Origin: Channallabes apus | Taxonomy: Eukaryota > Chordata > Actinopteri > Siluriformes > Clariidae | Reading direction: 5' to 3' | Length of the DNA stretch: 64,000 nucleotides | Assembly: GCA_030522415.1 (NCBI GenBank) | Contig: CM060127.1 | Location: 11,386,707-11,450,706 of the forward strand | In this document: positions 1 to 11,664 of the stretch, piece by piece | How positions within the stretch are numbered: the stretch's first letter is position 1 | Layout: the number at the start of each line of letters is the position of its first letter | The notes under the pieces: model-generated | The model's input: only the letters and a program-made list of their open reading frames with translations | Told to the model about the DNA's origin: nothing | Database searches by the model: none | Program-made: the position numbers and the translations under genes

Positions 1-466
1 CGAATGTTTCATTAGATTTGACGTGTTTCCGACTTTACACACAACTGCTGTAAAACATTCGCTGCCCGTCACGGTGCCGGAATCCTTTCTTGTGAAATAC
101 AGCCACACTTTCGACAGTTTAGTTTTAGGCATTTAAACGAAAGTTGTTTAATTTAGCATGCCAAGCTATCGGTAGACCGCCTGCTGCCGTCAGAGCGAGT
201 GTAACGTTAGTTACTGCATTCACGCGCATGTCGGATGGTCTCTCATTTCCGGATGATTTGTGCTTTTAATTTTTTAATTTAATCTAATAAACGATTAATC
301 TACAAAAATATATGAATCTAGAGAACAAATATTTAAATCGACAGTTCAGGCTTTTAAGTGGCACCGAAATGAGGCACCGAAATTCGGGTTCTGTTTCGGT
401 CCGGTACATACCGGTTCTATAGGTACCGGTGCCGTATTAGCACCGGTTTTCGGTACCCAACCCTAG
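1..466. mobile_element. Probable DNA transposon end (hAT-like), right terminus
   Basis: The last ~110 bases are built from repeated accggt/cggtacc motifs and end in cggtacccaaccct. This resembles the termini of fish hAT-type non-autonomous elements that start with the reverse complement of that string. The opposite end lies outside the window, so the superfamily rests on terminal resemblance only. No coding sequence is visible. Confidence 0.3.
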
Positions 467-1250
467 TTTGAACTGCAGAGCTTCAGCTTTAAATCAGTTG
501 AAACTCAGCCTGCTTCCTCATTACTGCATGAGAACACAGAGTGAACACTTCAGATCCTGACTTTGTCATGGCTCAGGCTATAAGGAATAGTTGAACAGTG
601 CGACATTCAATAGGACAACTATCTGTTGTTCGCACACAGCTGCAGTTACGGTCATTCCGGTCTGACAACTTCCTGCCACGGCGACCTCAAAGGCAGCGTC
701 GGACACATTTGAACAGGGATTACTGTATAAACAACACAGCTATAAAACTGTGTTTGTATGTATTTAATTAGTACACCTACCTTGTGCCTACAATATCAGA
801 CATTTTATTAATTAGATCTGACGTATTGATGCACTTTGTAAGTACAGTTAATGTACAGACTCATGCACAATTTATCACTAATCCACAGTGTTTAATGGAA
901 ATATATACGGTTGTCTCTCTAAGCAGTGAGGACTCGATCAGTGGGCATTTTATTAGACACACCTACATCATAATTCACCTTCACTTTTAGAGTCTGGAAC
1001 ACATTGTTCCCAACCTGTTTATCTTCTCTTAGACCTTGACTGGACAGTTTCTGATCGCAATGCTACTGCTAACTGGATGATGTTCTCATACTATAATTAT
1101 TGCAGCAGGGTTTTTTAATTTTCACAAATCTGAATCTTACTAGAACATTACCTACAATAATCCTCTGGGTCGTGGAAATTTTAATTGACGTGCCCCCATG
1201 ACCTTGCATACAAGATAAAGCGATATAGATGATGAGCGAGTGGGTAAAAA
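467..1250. other. No gene recognised
   Basis: AT-rich sequence without a convincing long frame. Bases about 1190-1240 (cctt-gcatacaagataaagcgatatag) look like a decayed copy of the tail of the tRNA-derived SINE found complete at 50131-50514. Confidence 0.4.
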
Positions 1251-1289
1251 GGTGTGCTCTGCTTCATCATCATTTTGCAGTTCCATCTT

Positions 1290-1619
1290 CACAATGAAAG
1301 TTGGAGGTCGAGAGTCGCCATTTATTGTTCTTATATTGCATCATTCCAGCTTAGGCCTTCCTCTGCCTATTTTTCCCTTGGATTTTTCCTTCTAATTGTT
1401 TTATTTGGCAGTTTCCGTGTCTTGAAATCTGGTTTTCCTTTTCTTGATATTTTCTCTCCTGATATTAGTCCTTCGTCGCATGTTCTTTCTTTCTTTCCAT
1501 AGTATTTTTTTGGCCGTTTCTAAAACATCACATTTCAACGGCATACGTATAAATTTGTCAATAAAGTTTTGACTCAATGTCCATAATTCACTTCCATATA
1601 GACTTAGGGCACAAGGCAA
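1290..1619 (-). pseudogene. Degenerate RTE-type LINE C-terminus
   Basis: The minus strand encodes LYGSELWTL followed by a lysine/arginine-rich stretch. Further downstream in another frame comes GRGRPKLE. These two motifs, in this order, match the C-terminal end of RTE-like LINE polyproteins, where LYGSETWTL and RGRPKLEW are typical. The fragment carries stops and a frame change and is certainly non-functional. Only the motif pair supports the family call. Confidence 0.4.
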
Positions 1620-1880
1620 GGTTCACCCATGATGGGGTGTCAATCCATCGCAGAGCACACACATACACACTCACGTGCTTATTTACATACAACGGGCAAG
1701 GAAACTGTGATAACCTAATGTGCATGTCTGTGTATTTACTGTGGAAGGAAACCAGAGCACCCAGATGAAACCCACCAAGTGTGAGGAGAACATGCAACGT
1801 CCACTAACACTGAGGTGGGAAACGAACCTAGAGCCTGGAGGTGCAAGGCGACAGTGCTAACCACAACACCAATTAGATAT
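1612..1880 (-). mobile_element. tRNA-derived SINE, decayed, minus strand
   Basis: Read on the minus strand the order matches the intact SINE at 50131-50514. It has the head (gttagcactgtcgccttgcacctccagg), the middle (gtttgcatgttctcc, tgggttt) and the distal block (gcgatggattgacacccc). Many substitutions and small indels mark it as an old copy. The 3' tail is missing. Confidence 0.65.
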
Positions 1881-2227
1881 GACAACAGAGTTTAAAATTC
1901 CGAATCTCTTTGGTAGTGGAATTTTCTTTGATGTTTAAATCACAGATTTTGTGTCATTAAAGGCACGCTATGCAATCTATGCATCTAGTTACTTCTTCGC
2001 CACATCCATCAGTTGTAAGTGAATGACATTCTGCGACTTGTCCTTGTGTGTTGATCTAGTTTTATATTCTTGGTGGGAAGTATTTCTGTAACTCTTGGTT
2101 TGATACATTTTCATGACACATCATAATGTTTAATAATTTCTTCTCCATGTAAATGTGTTTGTGTAAATGATCCCTAACTGACACCCCGGGACCCTGAGCA
2201 GGACTGAGAGTGTGTGTTCAGACTCAC

Positions 2228-2279
2228 CTGCAGCTCCTGCGCTCAGAGCCACCAGCAGTCCCACCAGCATCCAGCTCAT
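2228..2279 (-). CDS. Candidate first coding exon with signal peptide
   Basis: On the minus strand an ATG at 2279-2277 opens MSWMLVGLLVALSAGAAG, which has the shape of a cleavable signal peptide: a short start, a leucine/valine core and small residues at the end. The frame runs into a consensus splice donor (ctgcag|gtgagt) at 2227, leaving a phase-1 junction. Phase-1 introns directly after a signal peptide are common in secreted and immunoglobulin-type genes. The GC-rich stretch upstream fits a promoter. No downstream exon could be recognised at lower coordinates in the window, so the protein cannot be named. It could also be a gene fragment. Confidence 0.45.
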
Positions 2280-2339
2280 ATTGGCTTCAACACACAAGAA
2301 ACAAAATGTCCAACACTGCATTTGTCTTCAAAACACCTC

Positions 2340-2850
2340 AGCTCTTAACCATGTTGATCTAACTCGTTATGCGCGAGCCCTTGTAGCTGAGTCGCAACAG
2401 CACTTCCGGGTTCCTCACCTGGCTGGGCGTGGCTCACCTGCCTGTCCGAACCTGACACGCACGGGCGAGGCGAAGCGCTGAGACGTGAGAGCGTGACACA
2501 CACACGCGCGCGCGCAGAGAACTTCACACGGTGTAACCAAGAGCGGGAAAAACAGATATCAATGTTTTGCCTTTTATGTCTGCACATGCGCGCTGATTAC
2601 TCCTGAGGATATTAATATAATTATAATTAATAAGAAAAATAAAGCGCGCCTTTATTTTCCTGCGCATGCGCATTTGTAACTGTTTGACTCCCACCGCCGA
2701 GTTGCTGCTGATCGGATTCACTGTGTGAGTTTGTGTGTGTGTGTGTGTGTGTTCGTTTCTCTACACTCGGATTCCTGCACTGTCTCCACACGCCCGAGCG
2801 CGCGCATTCCTGCGAGGGCAAAAAAAAAGGTCCCCTGTGGGTTTGTACGA
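2340..2850. promoter_or_regulatory. GC/CpG-rich candidate promoter region
   Basis: This block is richer in CpG than its surroundings, with gcgcgcgcgc, gcgcatgcgca and repeated ggcgaggcg-like strings. It lies just upstream of the minus-strand signal-peptide exon at 2228-2279. The gcgcatgcgc motif resembles an NRF1 site. A short plus-strand frame of 31 codons (2870-2965, starting MNANLKPLVNRF and ending in a hydrophobic stretch) lies on its other side. I do not recognise it and it may be chance. A (GT)n run at about 2734-2752 interrupts the block. Confidence 0.4.
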
Positions 2851-3084
2851 GTCACCAAGCGCCAGGCAAATGAATGCAAATCTCAAACCACTAGTGAACA
2901 GGTTCAGCCGGTTACACACCATCATCTCTATCACGGTGTTTTACTGGCTCGGAATTTACAACTAGGAAAAACACAAAGTAAATGCCCCCCTGAAATAGGA
3001 GTTACTTCATGATTCCTCAATCTCAAATATCACTCCTTCACTCATCATCTATCCCGCTTCATCCTGTATACAGAGCTGTGAGCT

Positions 3085-3311
3085 TATGCTGGGAGACACC
3101 CTGGATGGGGTGCCAATCCATCGCAGGGCACACACACATACACACTATAGGCAATTTGGGAACACCAATGAACCTATCCTGCATGTCTTTGGCCTGTGAG
3201 TGGAAATCAGACTACCAGGAGAAAACCCACCAAACATGGAGTTTACAAACTCCATACACACAGACCCTGAGGTGGGAATAAAACCAGAACATTGGAGGTG
3301 CAAGGCCACAA
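3085..3311 (-). mobile_element. tRNA-derived SINE, decayed, minus strand
   Basis: The order is the same as in the SINE at 1612-1880. It shows caccctggatggggtgccaatccatcgcagggcacacac at the plus-strand start, gtttacaaactcca in the middle and ttggaggtgcaaggccaca at the end, which is the reverse complement of the SINE head. It is partial and diverged. Confidence 0.65.
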
Positions 3312-3460
3312 TATTACTATGGTATGGAATATAGTTTACTAGGGTAAATATACAATAGTATATACTTCAGACATTTCTAGAGTAGCCGCCACAGGACTTT
3401 ATAGAGTACCATGTTAGGCACTGTGGCAATTTACTGGGTACCATGGTAGTACTATGGTGT

Positions 3461-4060
3461 GTGGTGAATCCCAGGGTACTTATTGGGTACCACAGTGGCT
3501 ACCAAAGTTCAGCAGGGAGCTAAAATCAAATCAAATTCTAATTCAATTTGACTTTATTATACAGAGCTTTTAACAGTGGTCATTTTTGCAAAGCAGCTTG
3601 AAAGTATAGAAATTAGGGAAATCAGTATAAAATGTATAAGAACATATTTATTAATCAAAATAGTCAGATTGTCTTTTTACACACCTACACCTTTACTTAA
3701 TTTCCTCCATACCCTTAATTGAAAACTGAGTTGTACGTTTTATACATCTTATAGGCCAGGACATTAACCAACATGATCTCAGAGTCAGAGAACAAACCTT
3801 TAGGAAATTCTATGTTTTTAAACAGAAAAAAAGTAAAAGAACATGCCCTTACAATCAGGGGTAGAAGATAGAAGGATTTAACTGCAAGGTAAATTAAAAA
3901 AAAAAAAACATTTTTAAATTTGAGGTAAGTGTACAATTTAAAAGGTACAATTTACAAACATACAGTATATTTGTACATACTGTACCACATTAGATATGCT
4001 AGAACCTGCTGAACTTTGGTAGCCACTGTGGTACCCAATAATTACCACTCTATTCACCAA
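3461..4060. mobile_element. MITE-like element with ~55-bp inverted termini
   Basis: The 33 bases at 3491-3523 or so (tgggtaccacagtggctacc and onward) recur exactly as reverse complement near 4005-4037. Weaker pairing extends outward on both sides. The interior is AT-rich and non-coding and includes a piece at about 3530-3610 resembling the 3' tail of the L2-like LINEs seen elsewhere in the window. No transposase is present. The superfamily is unknown because no clean target duplication is visible. Confidence 0.5.
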
Positions 4061-4113
4061 AGTGTATTATTAACCTTTGGAAGGAACCACAACAGGTAAA
4101 CTGGTTATATATA

Positions 4114-5731
4114 CAGTGGTGTGAAAAACTATTTGCCCCCTTCCTGATTTCTTATTCTTTTGCATGTTTGTCACACTTAAATGTTTCTGCTCATCAAAAA
4201 CCGTTAACTATTAGTCAAAGATAATATAATTGAACACAAAATGCAGTTTTTAAATGAAGGTTTACGTTATTAAGGGAGAAAAAAAACTCCAAATCTACAT
4301 GGCCCTGTGTGAAAAAGTGATTGCCCCCCTTGTTAAAAAATAACTTAACTGTGGTTTATCACACCTGAGTTCAATTTCTGTAGTCACCCCCAGGCCTGAT
4401 TACTGCCACACCTGTTTCAATCAAGAAATCACTTAAATAGGAGCTACCTGACACAGAGAAGTAGACCAAAAGCACCTCAAAAGCTAAACATCATGCCAAG
4501 ATCCAAAGAAATTCAGGAACAAATGAGAATAAAAGTAATTGAGATCTATCAGTCTGGTAAAGGTTATAAAGCCATTTCTAAAGCTTTGGGACTCCAGCGA
4601 ACCACAGTGAGAGCCATTATCCACAAATGGCAAAAACATGGAACAGTGGTGAACCTTCCCAGGAGTGGCCGGCCGACCAAAATTACCCCAAGAGCGCAGA
4701 GACAACTCATCCGAGAGGCCATAAAAGACCCCAGGACAACATCTAAAGAACTGCAGGCCTCACTTGCCTCAATTAAGGTCAGTGTTCACGACTCCACCAT
4801 AAGAAAGAGACTGGGCAAAAACGGCCTGCATGGCAGATTTCCAAGGCGCCAACACTTTTAAGCAAAAAGAACATTAAGGCTCATCTCAATTTTGCTAAAA
4901 AACATCTCAATGATTGCCAAGACTTTTGGGAAAATACCTTGTGGACCGACGAGACAAAAGTTGAACTTTTTGGAAGGTGCGTGTCCCGTTACATCTGGCA
5001 TAAAAGTAACACAGCATTTCAGAAAAAGAACATCATACCAACAGTAAAATATGGTGGTGGTAGTGTGATGGTCTGGGGTTGTTTTGCTGCTTCAGGACCT
5101 GGAAGGCTTGCTGTGATAGATGGAACCATGAATTCTACTGTCTACCAAAAATCCTGAAGGAGAATGTCCGGCCATCTGTTCGTCAACTCAAGCTGAAGCG
5201 ATCTTGGGTGCTGCAGCAGGACAAAGACCCAAAACACACCAGCAAATCCACCTCTGAATGGCTGAAGAAAAACAAAATGAAGAGTTTGGAGTGGCCTAGT
5301 CAAAGTCCTGACCTGAATCCTATTGAGATGTTGTGGCATGACCTTAAAAAGGCGGTTCATGCTAGAAAACCCTCAAATAAAGCTGAATTACAACAATTCT
5401 GCAAAGATGAGTGGGCCAAAATTCCTCCAGAGCGCTGTAAAAGACTCGTTGCAAGTTATCGCAAATGCTTGATTGCAGTTATTGCTGTTAAGGGTGGCCC
5501 AACCAGTTATTAGGTTCAGGGGGCAATTACTTTTTCACACAGGGCCATGTAGGTTTGGATTTTTTTTCTCCCTAAATAATAAAACCCCTCATTTAAAAAC
5601 TGCATTTTGTGTTTACTTGTGTTATCTTTGACTAATAGTTAAATGTGTTTGATGATCAGAAACATTTTGTGAGACAAACATGCAAAAGAATAAGAAATCA
5701 GGAGGGGGGCAAATAGTTTTTCACACCACTG
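4114..5731 (+). mobile_element. Tc1-like transposon, full length, inactive
   Basis: Both ends read cagtggtgtgaaaaactatt when oriented inward and are flanked by TA at 4112-4113 and 5732-5733, the target duplication of Tc1/mariner elements. The terminal inverted repeats are long (about 200 bases, with several mismatches). The total of 1618 bp is normal for the family. The transposase inside is frameshifted. Confidence 0.95.
4493..5513 (+). pseudogene. Tc1-like transposase, frameshifted
   Basis: This is a DDE transposase that cuts and pastes Tc1 elements at TA sites. The first frame (4493-4861) starts MPRSKEIQEQMRIKVIEIYQ and contains the paired helix-turn-helix DNA-binding domain with the GRPTKIT linker. 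A frame change near 4850 leads to the catalytic domain, with WTDETKVELFG carrying the first Asp and SVMVWGCFAASGPG following. A second frame change near 5150 leads to LQQDKDPKHTS (second Asp) and SPDLNPIEMLW (terminal Glu), ending at GGPTSY. All three acidic catalytic positions survive, so inactivation is by the two indels. The second motif has DKDPKH where DNDPKH is usual. Confidence 0.95.
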
Positions 5732-5733
5732 TA

Positions 5734-6165
5734 AATATGGTACATCAATATCTCTTACATGCTAGTGCTACTATATCAACAAATAAATACCACGGTACTG
5801 GCAAAAATACAATGATAGATTATACTGTATCATGCTTATAGGCGACAACTGTATCGTACAGGGATGAAATTGCTCAGAAAGAGGTGTATATGACCACACG
5901 GGGGCAGCATTATTAAACTTATCATTATCTCCCTTTAGCTGTCAGTGTTCTCATTTGAGTTGATTGCGAGATTTACCACAACAGAAAGATTCCTTTATTT
6001 ATCAATGGCTGGTGTTTAATGTCTCTGTAAGAGCCAAATATGTTGAAATGATGTGCTGTTTGAATGAAGGAAATCTTCCAGCATGACAATAACTAAAACA
6101 CTGCCAAGGTAACAAATGGATTGGCCTAGCAAGTCTACAGGCTTATATATTGTATGTACTCATAT
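5734..6165. other. No gene recognised
   Basis: AT-rich sequence. The first ~90 bases (taccacggtactgg and similar) may be the other half of a MITE related to the one at 3461-4060, interrupted by the Tc1 insertion. No coding frame is convincing. Confidence 0.35.
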
Positions 6166-6680
6166 ATATACTCAGCAAAAAAAGAAACGCCCCTTTTTCA
6201 GGACTGTGTATTTCAACAATAATGTTGTAAAAATCCAAATAACTTTACAGATCTTCATTGTAAAAGGTTTAAACAATGTTTTCCATGCATGTTCAATTAA
6301 CCATAATCAATTAATTAACATGCACCTGTGGAATGGTCTTTAAGACCTTAACAGCTTACAGAAAGTAGGCATTTAAGGTCACAGTTCTAAAAACGCAGGA
6401 CACTAAAGAGACTCGTCTACCGATTGTGAAAAACACCCAAAGAAAGATGCCCAGGGTCGCTGCTCATCTGCGTGAACGTGCATTAGGCATGCTGCAGGGA
6501 GGCATGAGGACTGCTGATGTGGCTATAGGGCAATAAATCGCCATGTCCGCACCGTGAGACGCCTAAGACGGCGCTACAGGGAGACAGGAAGGACAGCTGA
6601 TCATCCTCGCAGTGAAAGACCACGTGTAACAACTCCTGCACAGGATGGGTACATCCGAATATCACACCTGCGTGACAGAT
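6166..6680 (+). mobile_element. 5' part of a second Tc1-like family
   Basis: The start, tactcagcaaaaaaagaaacgcccc, matches the terminal inverted repeat of a well-known Tc1-like group. It is followed by a non-coding leader and by a decayed transposase N-terminus in several frames (PRVAAHLRERALGML, then RRLRRRYRETGRTADHPR). The similarity stops abruptly at about 6676, where an unrelated sequence beginning cagtggcggactggg takes over. The catalytic domain and right terminal repeat are absent. Confidence 0.75.
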
Positions 6681-8110
6681 ACAGGCAGTGGCGGACTGGG
6701 ACAATAATTCAGGCTGGGAATTTGACTCCACTCCCAGGCCACCTCTGCTGCTGCAGTCACCACCACCCTATTCATGTAATCTACTGGACTGATAAACTTG
6801 TAGGCGAACCCTATTATTGTAACAGGTACAGTAGACTACCAGATGCAATATAAATGAATAAAAAAATAACCCTTAACAACTCACTAGGAATACACCATTT
6901 ATACTACCAAACCAATGACAAATAGAAAATTGGCTTTTTAAAAGATAAGAGACACATTCACATGTTGAAATTTTACATTTTATGTATTTTCAGTGCTCAA
7001 CTCTAGTATACCAAATGTATCAGAAACACAAACACAAATAAACTTAACAAAACCTATGACAGCGTAAGTAACAGATAACAATGTTTACTCAATTATGGCA
7101 TTATGTGGAACAGACCAGTAAGAGTAAACAGTAAGTAATTAGCACTACTAGTGCACTGGCTTTCACTGTCTCCTTCATCTTTCCCTGAATCCTTCTCTCT
7201 CTCACTCTGCACATCTAGTTGCTCTGCAATATGAAATAAGCGCGTTCAATAATCTGTATTTATAATTGTGCAGCCATCAGTTGTATGTCCCCAAAATCAC
7301 AGTCCTACTACTGATCTTATAAATCATAAAAAGCACATGTTGTTTAAAAAGTATAGCTGCTACCTGCATGTTTAGTTTTGCTTATCTTAAACTTTACCTG
7401 AAGGTTCCTGCTCTGACTCTAACGCTGGACTGTCCACCACCTCTACTGTAGCTCAACAGCAGGAGCATTTGCAGCACTAGTGCTACTGCTGCTTCCTTCC
7501 TCACCTTTTCTAAATAAATAAATAAACAAACAAACATTGTAGGCTGCATATTGTAGACTAGAAATGAAAAATCTAAATAACTAATACTGTATTCTTTTCC
7601 ATACCATCTACTTGATTTATTTATTATTTAAAAAATTTGACCCACTAACACTATTCTGTCTACTTTTTATTCATTTTTATTTATTATATTAAAAATATGC
7701 TACATGTAGACGAAACGAGACTTGACACAGCACGGCAGCACTTACATATTGTTGCTCGTTTGTTGGTTTAATTTTAACTATTGTGATTATCTAAGTGATT
7801 TGGATGAAAGTGTTCGTCTGCCAAATTATTATAAATATAATGTAAATGTAATCTTGACCGACCTGTTCCCTTACTGGCGAACATGGCTGGGATTTTGCAG
7901 CAGCTTGCTGCGTCTGCGGCCGGGGCTTTTTTCCTTTTTATACGCTCTCTCTCTGCTCCTCCTTTGCGTTTACGCTCCATTTTTTGAACGATTTAGTCAG
8001 ATATACCCTGTCTCTGGATATAGCCAGATATTAGGCAGTGCGTCGCTGACGTTGGGTCATGTGGGAGGTCATGTGTCTGTTTTCTACGAATTCTGCTGTA
8101 ACTTATCTAC
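6677..8110 (-). mobile_element. hAT-like remnant (tentative)
   Basis: The left boundary cagtggcggactggg resembles a transposon terminus and abuts a truncated Tc1. At the other side the minus strand encodes a basic N-terminus typical of some hAT-related transposases (see 7875-7980). No transposase core is present and no matching right terminal repeat was found, so the extent is uncertain. Confidence 0.3.
7875..7980 (-). pseudogene. First-exon-like fragment of a hAT-type transposase
   Basis: The minus-strand frame begins MERKRKGGAERERIKRKKAP and continues AADAASCCKIPAMFAS. A start of the form KR-SGAEKRR-KK followed by a cysteine and a K(I/L)-MF motif is typical of hAT-type and ZMYM-like domesticated transposases. 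A donor (gcca|gtaagg) lies at 7874, giving a plausible first exon of 106 bases. The following exons are missing, so this is a remnant. Resemblance is by motif only. Confidence 0.4.
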
Positions 8111-8367
8111 ATAAAACAATTATTTGAATGGTGAATATTTAAGAAAAATATTGTAACAGACAACCGTCAAAGTCACCAATAAATAACACGGATATTAAAG
8201 CAGAAATGCAAATAAATAAGCAAGTAAAAATTGACGAGCATGTTGTATTATCTCTCAGTCCTGGGCGTCTAAATGAAAAGCGCTCTGAAAGCGCGTTGTC
8301 TCTGTGTCGGTCCTGAAACTACCGTAATCACTGTAATATGTGCGCACACTAAAATCAATCGCGGCTG
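8111..8367. other. No gene recognised
   Basis: Unremarkable AT-rich sequence just before the left arm of the inverted duplication. Confidence 0.4.
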
Positions 8368-8686
8368 GCTTGACCGCAGTTCTAATTTGTCTAAATCGCA
8401 TTGCAGACAATAAAAATAAGTCGAGTCATCCTGTGACCCTGCATGCTTAATCTCTCCACACATGATTCTTGCTTCTTACTTTTTCCTTAATCCCTCGCTG
8501 ATCTATCTTGTATTTTTCTAACGGTGTCAGGAACTTTGTGTTAGTAGCACTGCTTGACATGCTTGATGCCTTCCTCTTTTGTAATTTGCTTTGGATAAAG
8601 GCAAACTTACAAAAGATGAAGAAATGCCTAAATGTAGTTGTACGAATAAAAGATTATGTAATGATACAATGTAAATATTTTCACAG

Positions 8687-8743
8687 AAACAAAGCGTAAA
8701 GATGAGACGTGAATCTGAAGAGGATCTCTTTGATGATTGCCTG
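8687..8743 (+). pseudogene. Penultimate exon, SAMD3-like family (copy A)
   Basis: The exon is bounded by an acceptor (ttttcacag) and a donor (ctg|gtaaag). It is open in phase 0 for 19 codons, reading KQSVKMRRESEEDLFDDCL. The acidic end ...DDCL precedes the next exon in phase. The same exon occurs on the minus strand at 60210-60266 with one residue changed. It is treated as part of a gene fragment because no upstream exons are recognisable here. Confidence 0.5.
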
Positions 8744-9189
8744 GTAAAGCATTGTTTTCTTATTAATTATACAATTTATTAATACCTTGAATATAGTGTT
8801 TGTTGCATTGGACAGAAGCATATAAATGCAAATGAATATATAAATCTGAGTAATTATTGAACGAATTTTCATGTTTGGACTAACCCTTTAAATACAAACT
8901 CAGCATTCATCATAGGATTTCCTGACACTGTAAAGGTGCAGAGTAATCTATGGAGTGTAGCCATCTCATGCCATGTTTTACAATGTTTTATTGATGCAAG
9001 ATTATTGCTAAAGCAATTTAACCCAAGTTTAACAATCTGAAGTATATGAAGTGATGGTCATTTTTTATTATCAATTATTTTTATTATTTTTTTTTCTCTG
9101 TGAAATGAAGTCAGCACAGGTTGAAGCAATTCAGATTTTTTTTTTGTTTCTCAAAATAAATTATTTATTTTCTTGTACATTTTATGCAG

Positions 9190-9429
9190 GGGGACAGACG
9201 AAGAGATGCCAGTATGCACCTTCTTAAAATCCTTGTCGTCTGTGCTGTTGAAGGGGAAGAACCAGTTGGTGTATCCATAATCCTTGAAGGACAGGAAATT
9301 TTGCAAGAATGTGGCAATAGCTCCGAGCACTGCGCTACACATTTGAGCTATTTTCAGAAAGTTCTTCTAGAACTTGATGGGATTAAGCTATCACCAAAAG
9401 TGCAAGCTTTAAAGATGAAGTTATCTTAA
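9190..9429 (+). pseudogene. Terminal exon, SAMD3-like family (copy A)
   Basis: Acceptor tacattttatgcag is followed by 79 codons and a TAA. Motifs GEEPVGVSIILEGQEILQE and FQKVLLELDGIKLSPKVQAL match my memory of the C-terminus of a large teleost family usually annotated as SAMD3-like, of unknown biochemical role. The stretch that normally lies between the two motifs (CALLMGLIYALNLSYP-type) is missing here and in the second copy. About 400 bases downstream an aataaa at 9828 could be the polyadenylation signal. The family name comes from recall of the motif pattern, not a search. Confidence 0.55.
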
Positions 9430-11580
9430 AACATTTGATTTGGCTTGACTACAAGTCTTTACATGTTGTGTTTACATGTTCAGCTTAATGTTTTAATGCG
9501 TTATGGTTTCAATGGCATACTGTACTTTTAAGTGCACTAGTCCAGAGTGCTGATTTGAAAGTTGCAACTTCACTGCTTCCGAGGGCTATTACGTTTTAAC
9601 GTTTATTCTACAGTTTGTTTAATGTATTTTCTGCTGTATTTTATTTCTAAATGAATGCTGTATTTTATTTATTTATTATTTTACACAATTTTGTTTAAAA
9701 CAAGTATTTCAGGCCCTGGTGCCGTGCAGTTTTTTTCTATGGATGCAAAATTTAGCTGAATGCACTTTTATTAAAAAGACAACTTGGATCTAGACTGTGA
9801 ATGTCACAAATATTTGGTAATGTTGGTGAATAAACTGTTTAATTATATTTTAGTTGTGTGATTTATGAAAGATATAGATGAAATAATTACTTAAGTTTCT
9901 TTCCAAAACATAAATTAGCAATGTTTACATTATTATAGGGAGTAATATAAATTGATAAAACCAAGTTAAGGGAAAATCTCACAAAACAAAATGATAGTAA
10001 TTTCATAAAATTAAGGTTCCTGCAACTTTACTTGATTATTTTAAATAAATCTAATTTGTGCATTAAATATAATTATGTAACTTTTACTTGATTTCTTTTA
10101 TTGTTAATTTAATTAAGTAAATTTTACCTGACAATTACGGGTGAGTTTTACTTAGGCTGAATCACAATTCTATTTTCTTCCCCTTGTCCCTTGAAACGAA
10201 GTGGAAAGGGGAAGGGTATAAATATTTCCCCTAAGAAATGGGACAACACTGTTATACGTCATCATACGTTGTCGCTGGTTCCTAATGTTACGTCAGAGGA
10301 CATGCGCCGATGTTTATCACACATTCCAATAAGAGAGATTACTCACTCCCAAAGGTTTTTTGCGCCGTATTTCGATTTTTAAAAAAGTTGCTCATTTTCA
10401 CCACGAACACGGATGAGTCTTCGGGTTTCCTCAGCCGTCCATATACAGAATATAAATTACAAAACTGTGGTCACGTTGCAATAAGTAAGAATAGTGTAAG
10501 CAAAACAATAGTGTATGGCCGTAAGCAAAACAAACAATGCGTTATCAAATGCTCGGCAAAATGCCGTGCAACTGAACTTTCATATTTGTTTGTAGCATGC
10601 AGTAAAGTGTATGTGACATAAAAATATACAGTGGGAGCCACGTCAAACAGCCGCCTGGAGCATGACTGCTCCGTGGCAGTTCCATGAAGGCTTCGTGCAT
10701 GGAATGTGATCCCCCGCGATGACGCAGTTAACGATGCCCCGCCCCATAAACGCCCCCATGCGCTTTCTAAAAAGATGGTTGCAATGCCGTATAATTCCGC
10801 CAGATGGAGCATTGACTGGCACAGTTAACTGCAGTGTCCAGGAAACCCAATACCGTATCTTTAATATACAGACAGTTCTTGTATTGTCAACATAGTTTCA
10901 TAAATAGATGAAAAAACAACAACAACAAACCGATTAATAAAACAGATTTGTTAAATCACTCAATACATAACCCATGATGATTATGCTATTTATTATTTAA
11001 TAATGAATTAATAAAATTAGTTAGTGAAATATTTTTAAGACATCCTGAAATGATCCTTAAAGACACGGTAACGGCTGTAATTTGTCTATACCGATCATTG
11101 TAGGTACGGAATAAAAACGCAGGCTACGTACAGTATTTTACATTACGGTGTATTTTACCTCGTTCCATTTAATATACTGATAGATAATATTTTGCTGCAA
11201 AGTAAAGCTCAAAATGTAACGTCTGCTTGGGTTTGTTTTCGTTATATTTTTGATGATGTTTTCGCTGATTTTTTCACTGATAGTCTACAAGTGGCATAAG
11301 AGGCAATTAATGGCGCATGCAACCTGGAACAAATATCTGCCCATATGGATCAGTATTTCTTTAGTCATTTAATCATGCATAATGCTCCCCCGTCAAAAGA
11401 TCTGATGGGGCATTAATCACTTATCACAACTGTGAATGGATGCGGCAGCAGACACATTAAATCCCCATAAACACTTGGAGACAATAGTAAAAAAAAGTTC
11501 CAGAGGGTTAGCGCCTGTTATACTATTGTATTTTTACTGATTTTTTTTTTTTTTACTGCTTATATTTCGTTGGGTTTTAC

Positions 11581-11587
11581 GCAATTT

Positions 11588-11625
<38 letters not shown>

Positions 11626-11628
11626 CGA
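11581..11628. repeat. (GT)n microsatellite
   Basis: Uninterrupted gt dinucleotides end in gcgcgcac, next to the tRNA pseudogene. Confidence 0.9.
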
Positions 11629-11664
11629 GAGAGAGGATACTCTGACAAGACCAACCTCCGTATG

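Larger units (their letters stand above)
8368..10628 (+). repeat. Left arm of 3.7-kb inverted duplication, part 1
   Basis: This segment is the reverse complement, with few differences, of about 58315-60575. Shared landmarks include two exon-like frames (8687-8743, 9190-9429), their splice sites and 3' untranslated region, and one end of a PIF/Harbinger-like element. The match begins near ctaatttgtctaaat at 8378. It is interrupted at 10628 by a 4.9-kb insertion and resumes at 15521. Confidence 0.9.

Noticed and set aside
2870..2965. 31-codon frame MNANLKPLVNRF... ending in a hydrophobic stretch
   Set aside because: Could be a micro-membrane protein, but there is no homologue I recognise, no clear initiation context and no transcript evidence. 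It is mentioned only with the promoter region.
8508..8699. 63-codon frame also seen at 60254-60445
   Set aside because: It overlaps, in a different frame, the SAMD3-like exon with proper splice sites and is in both arms only by duplication.
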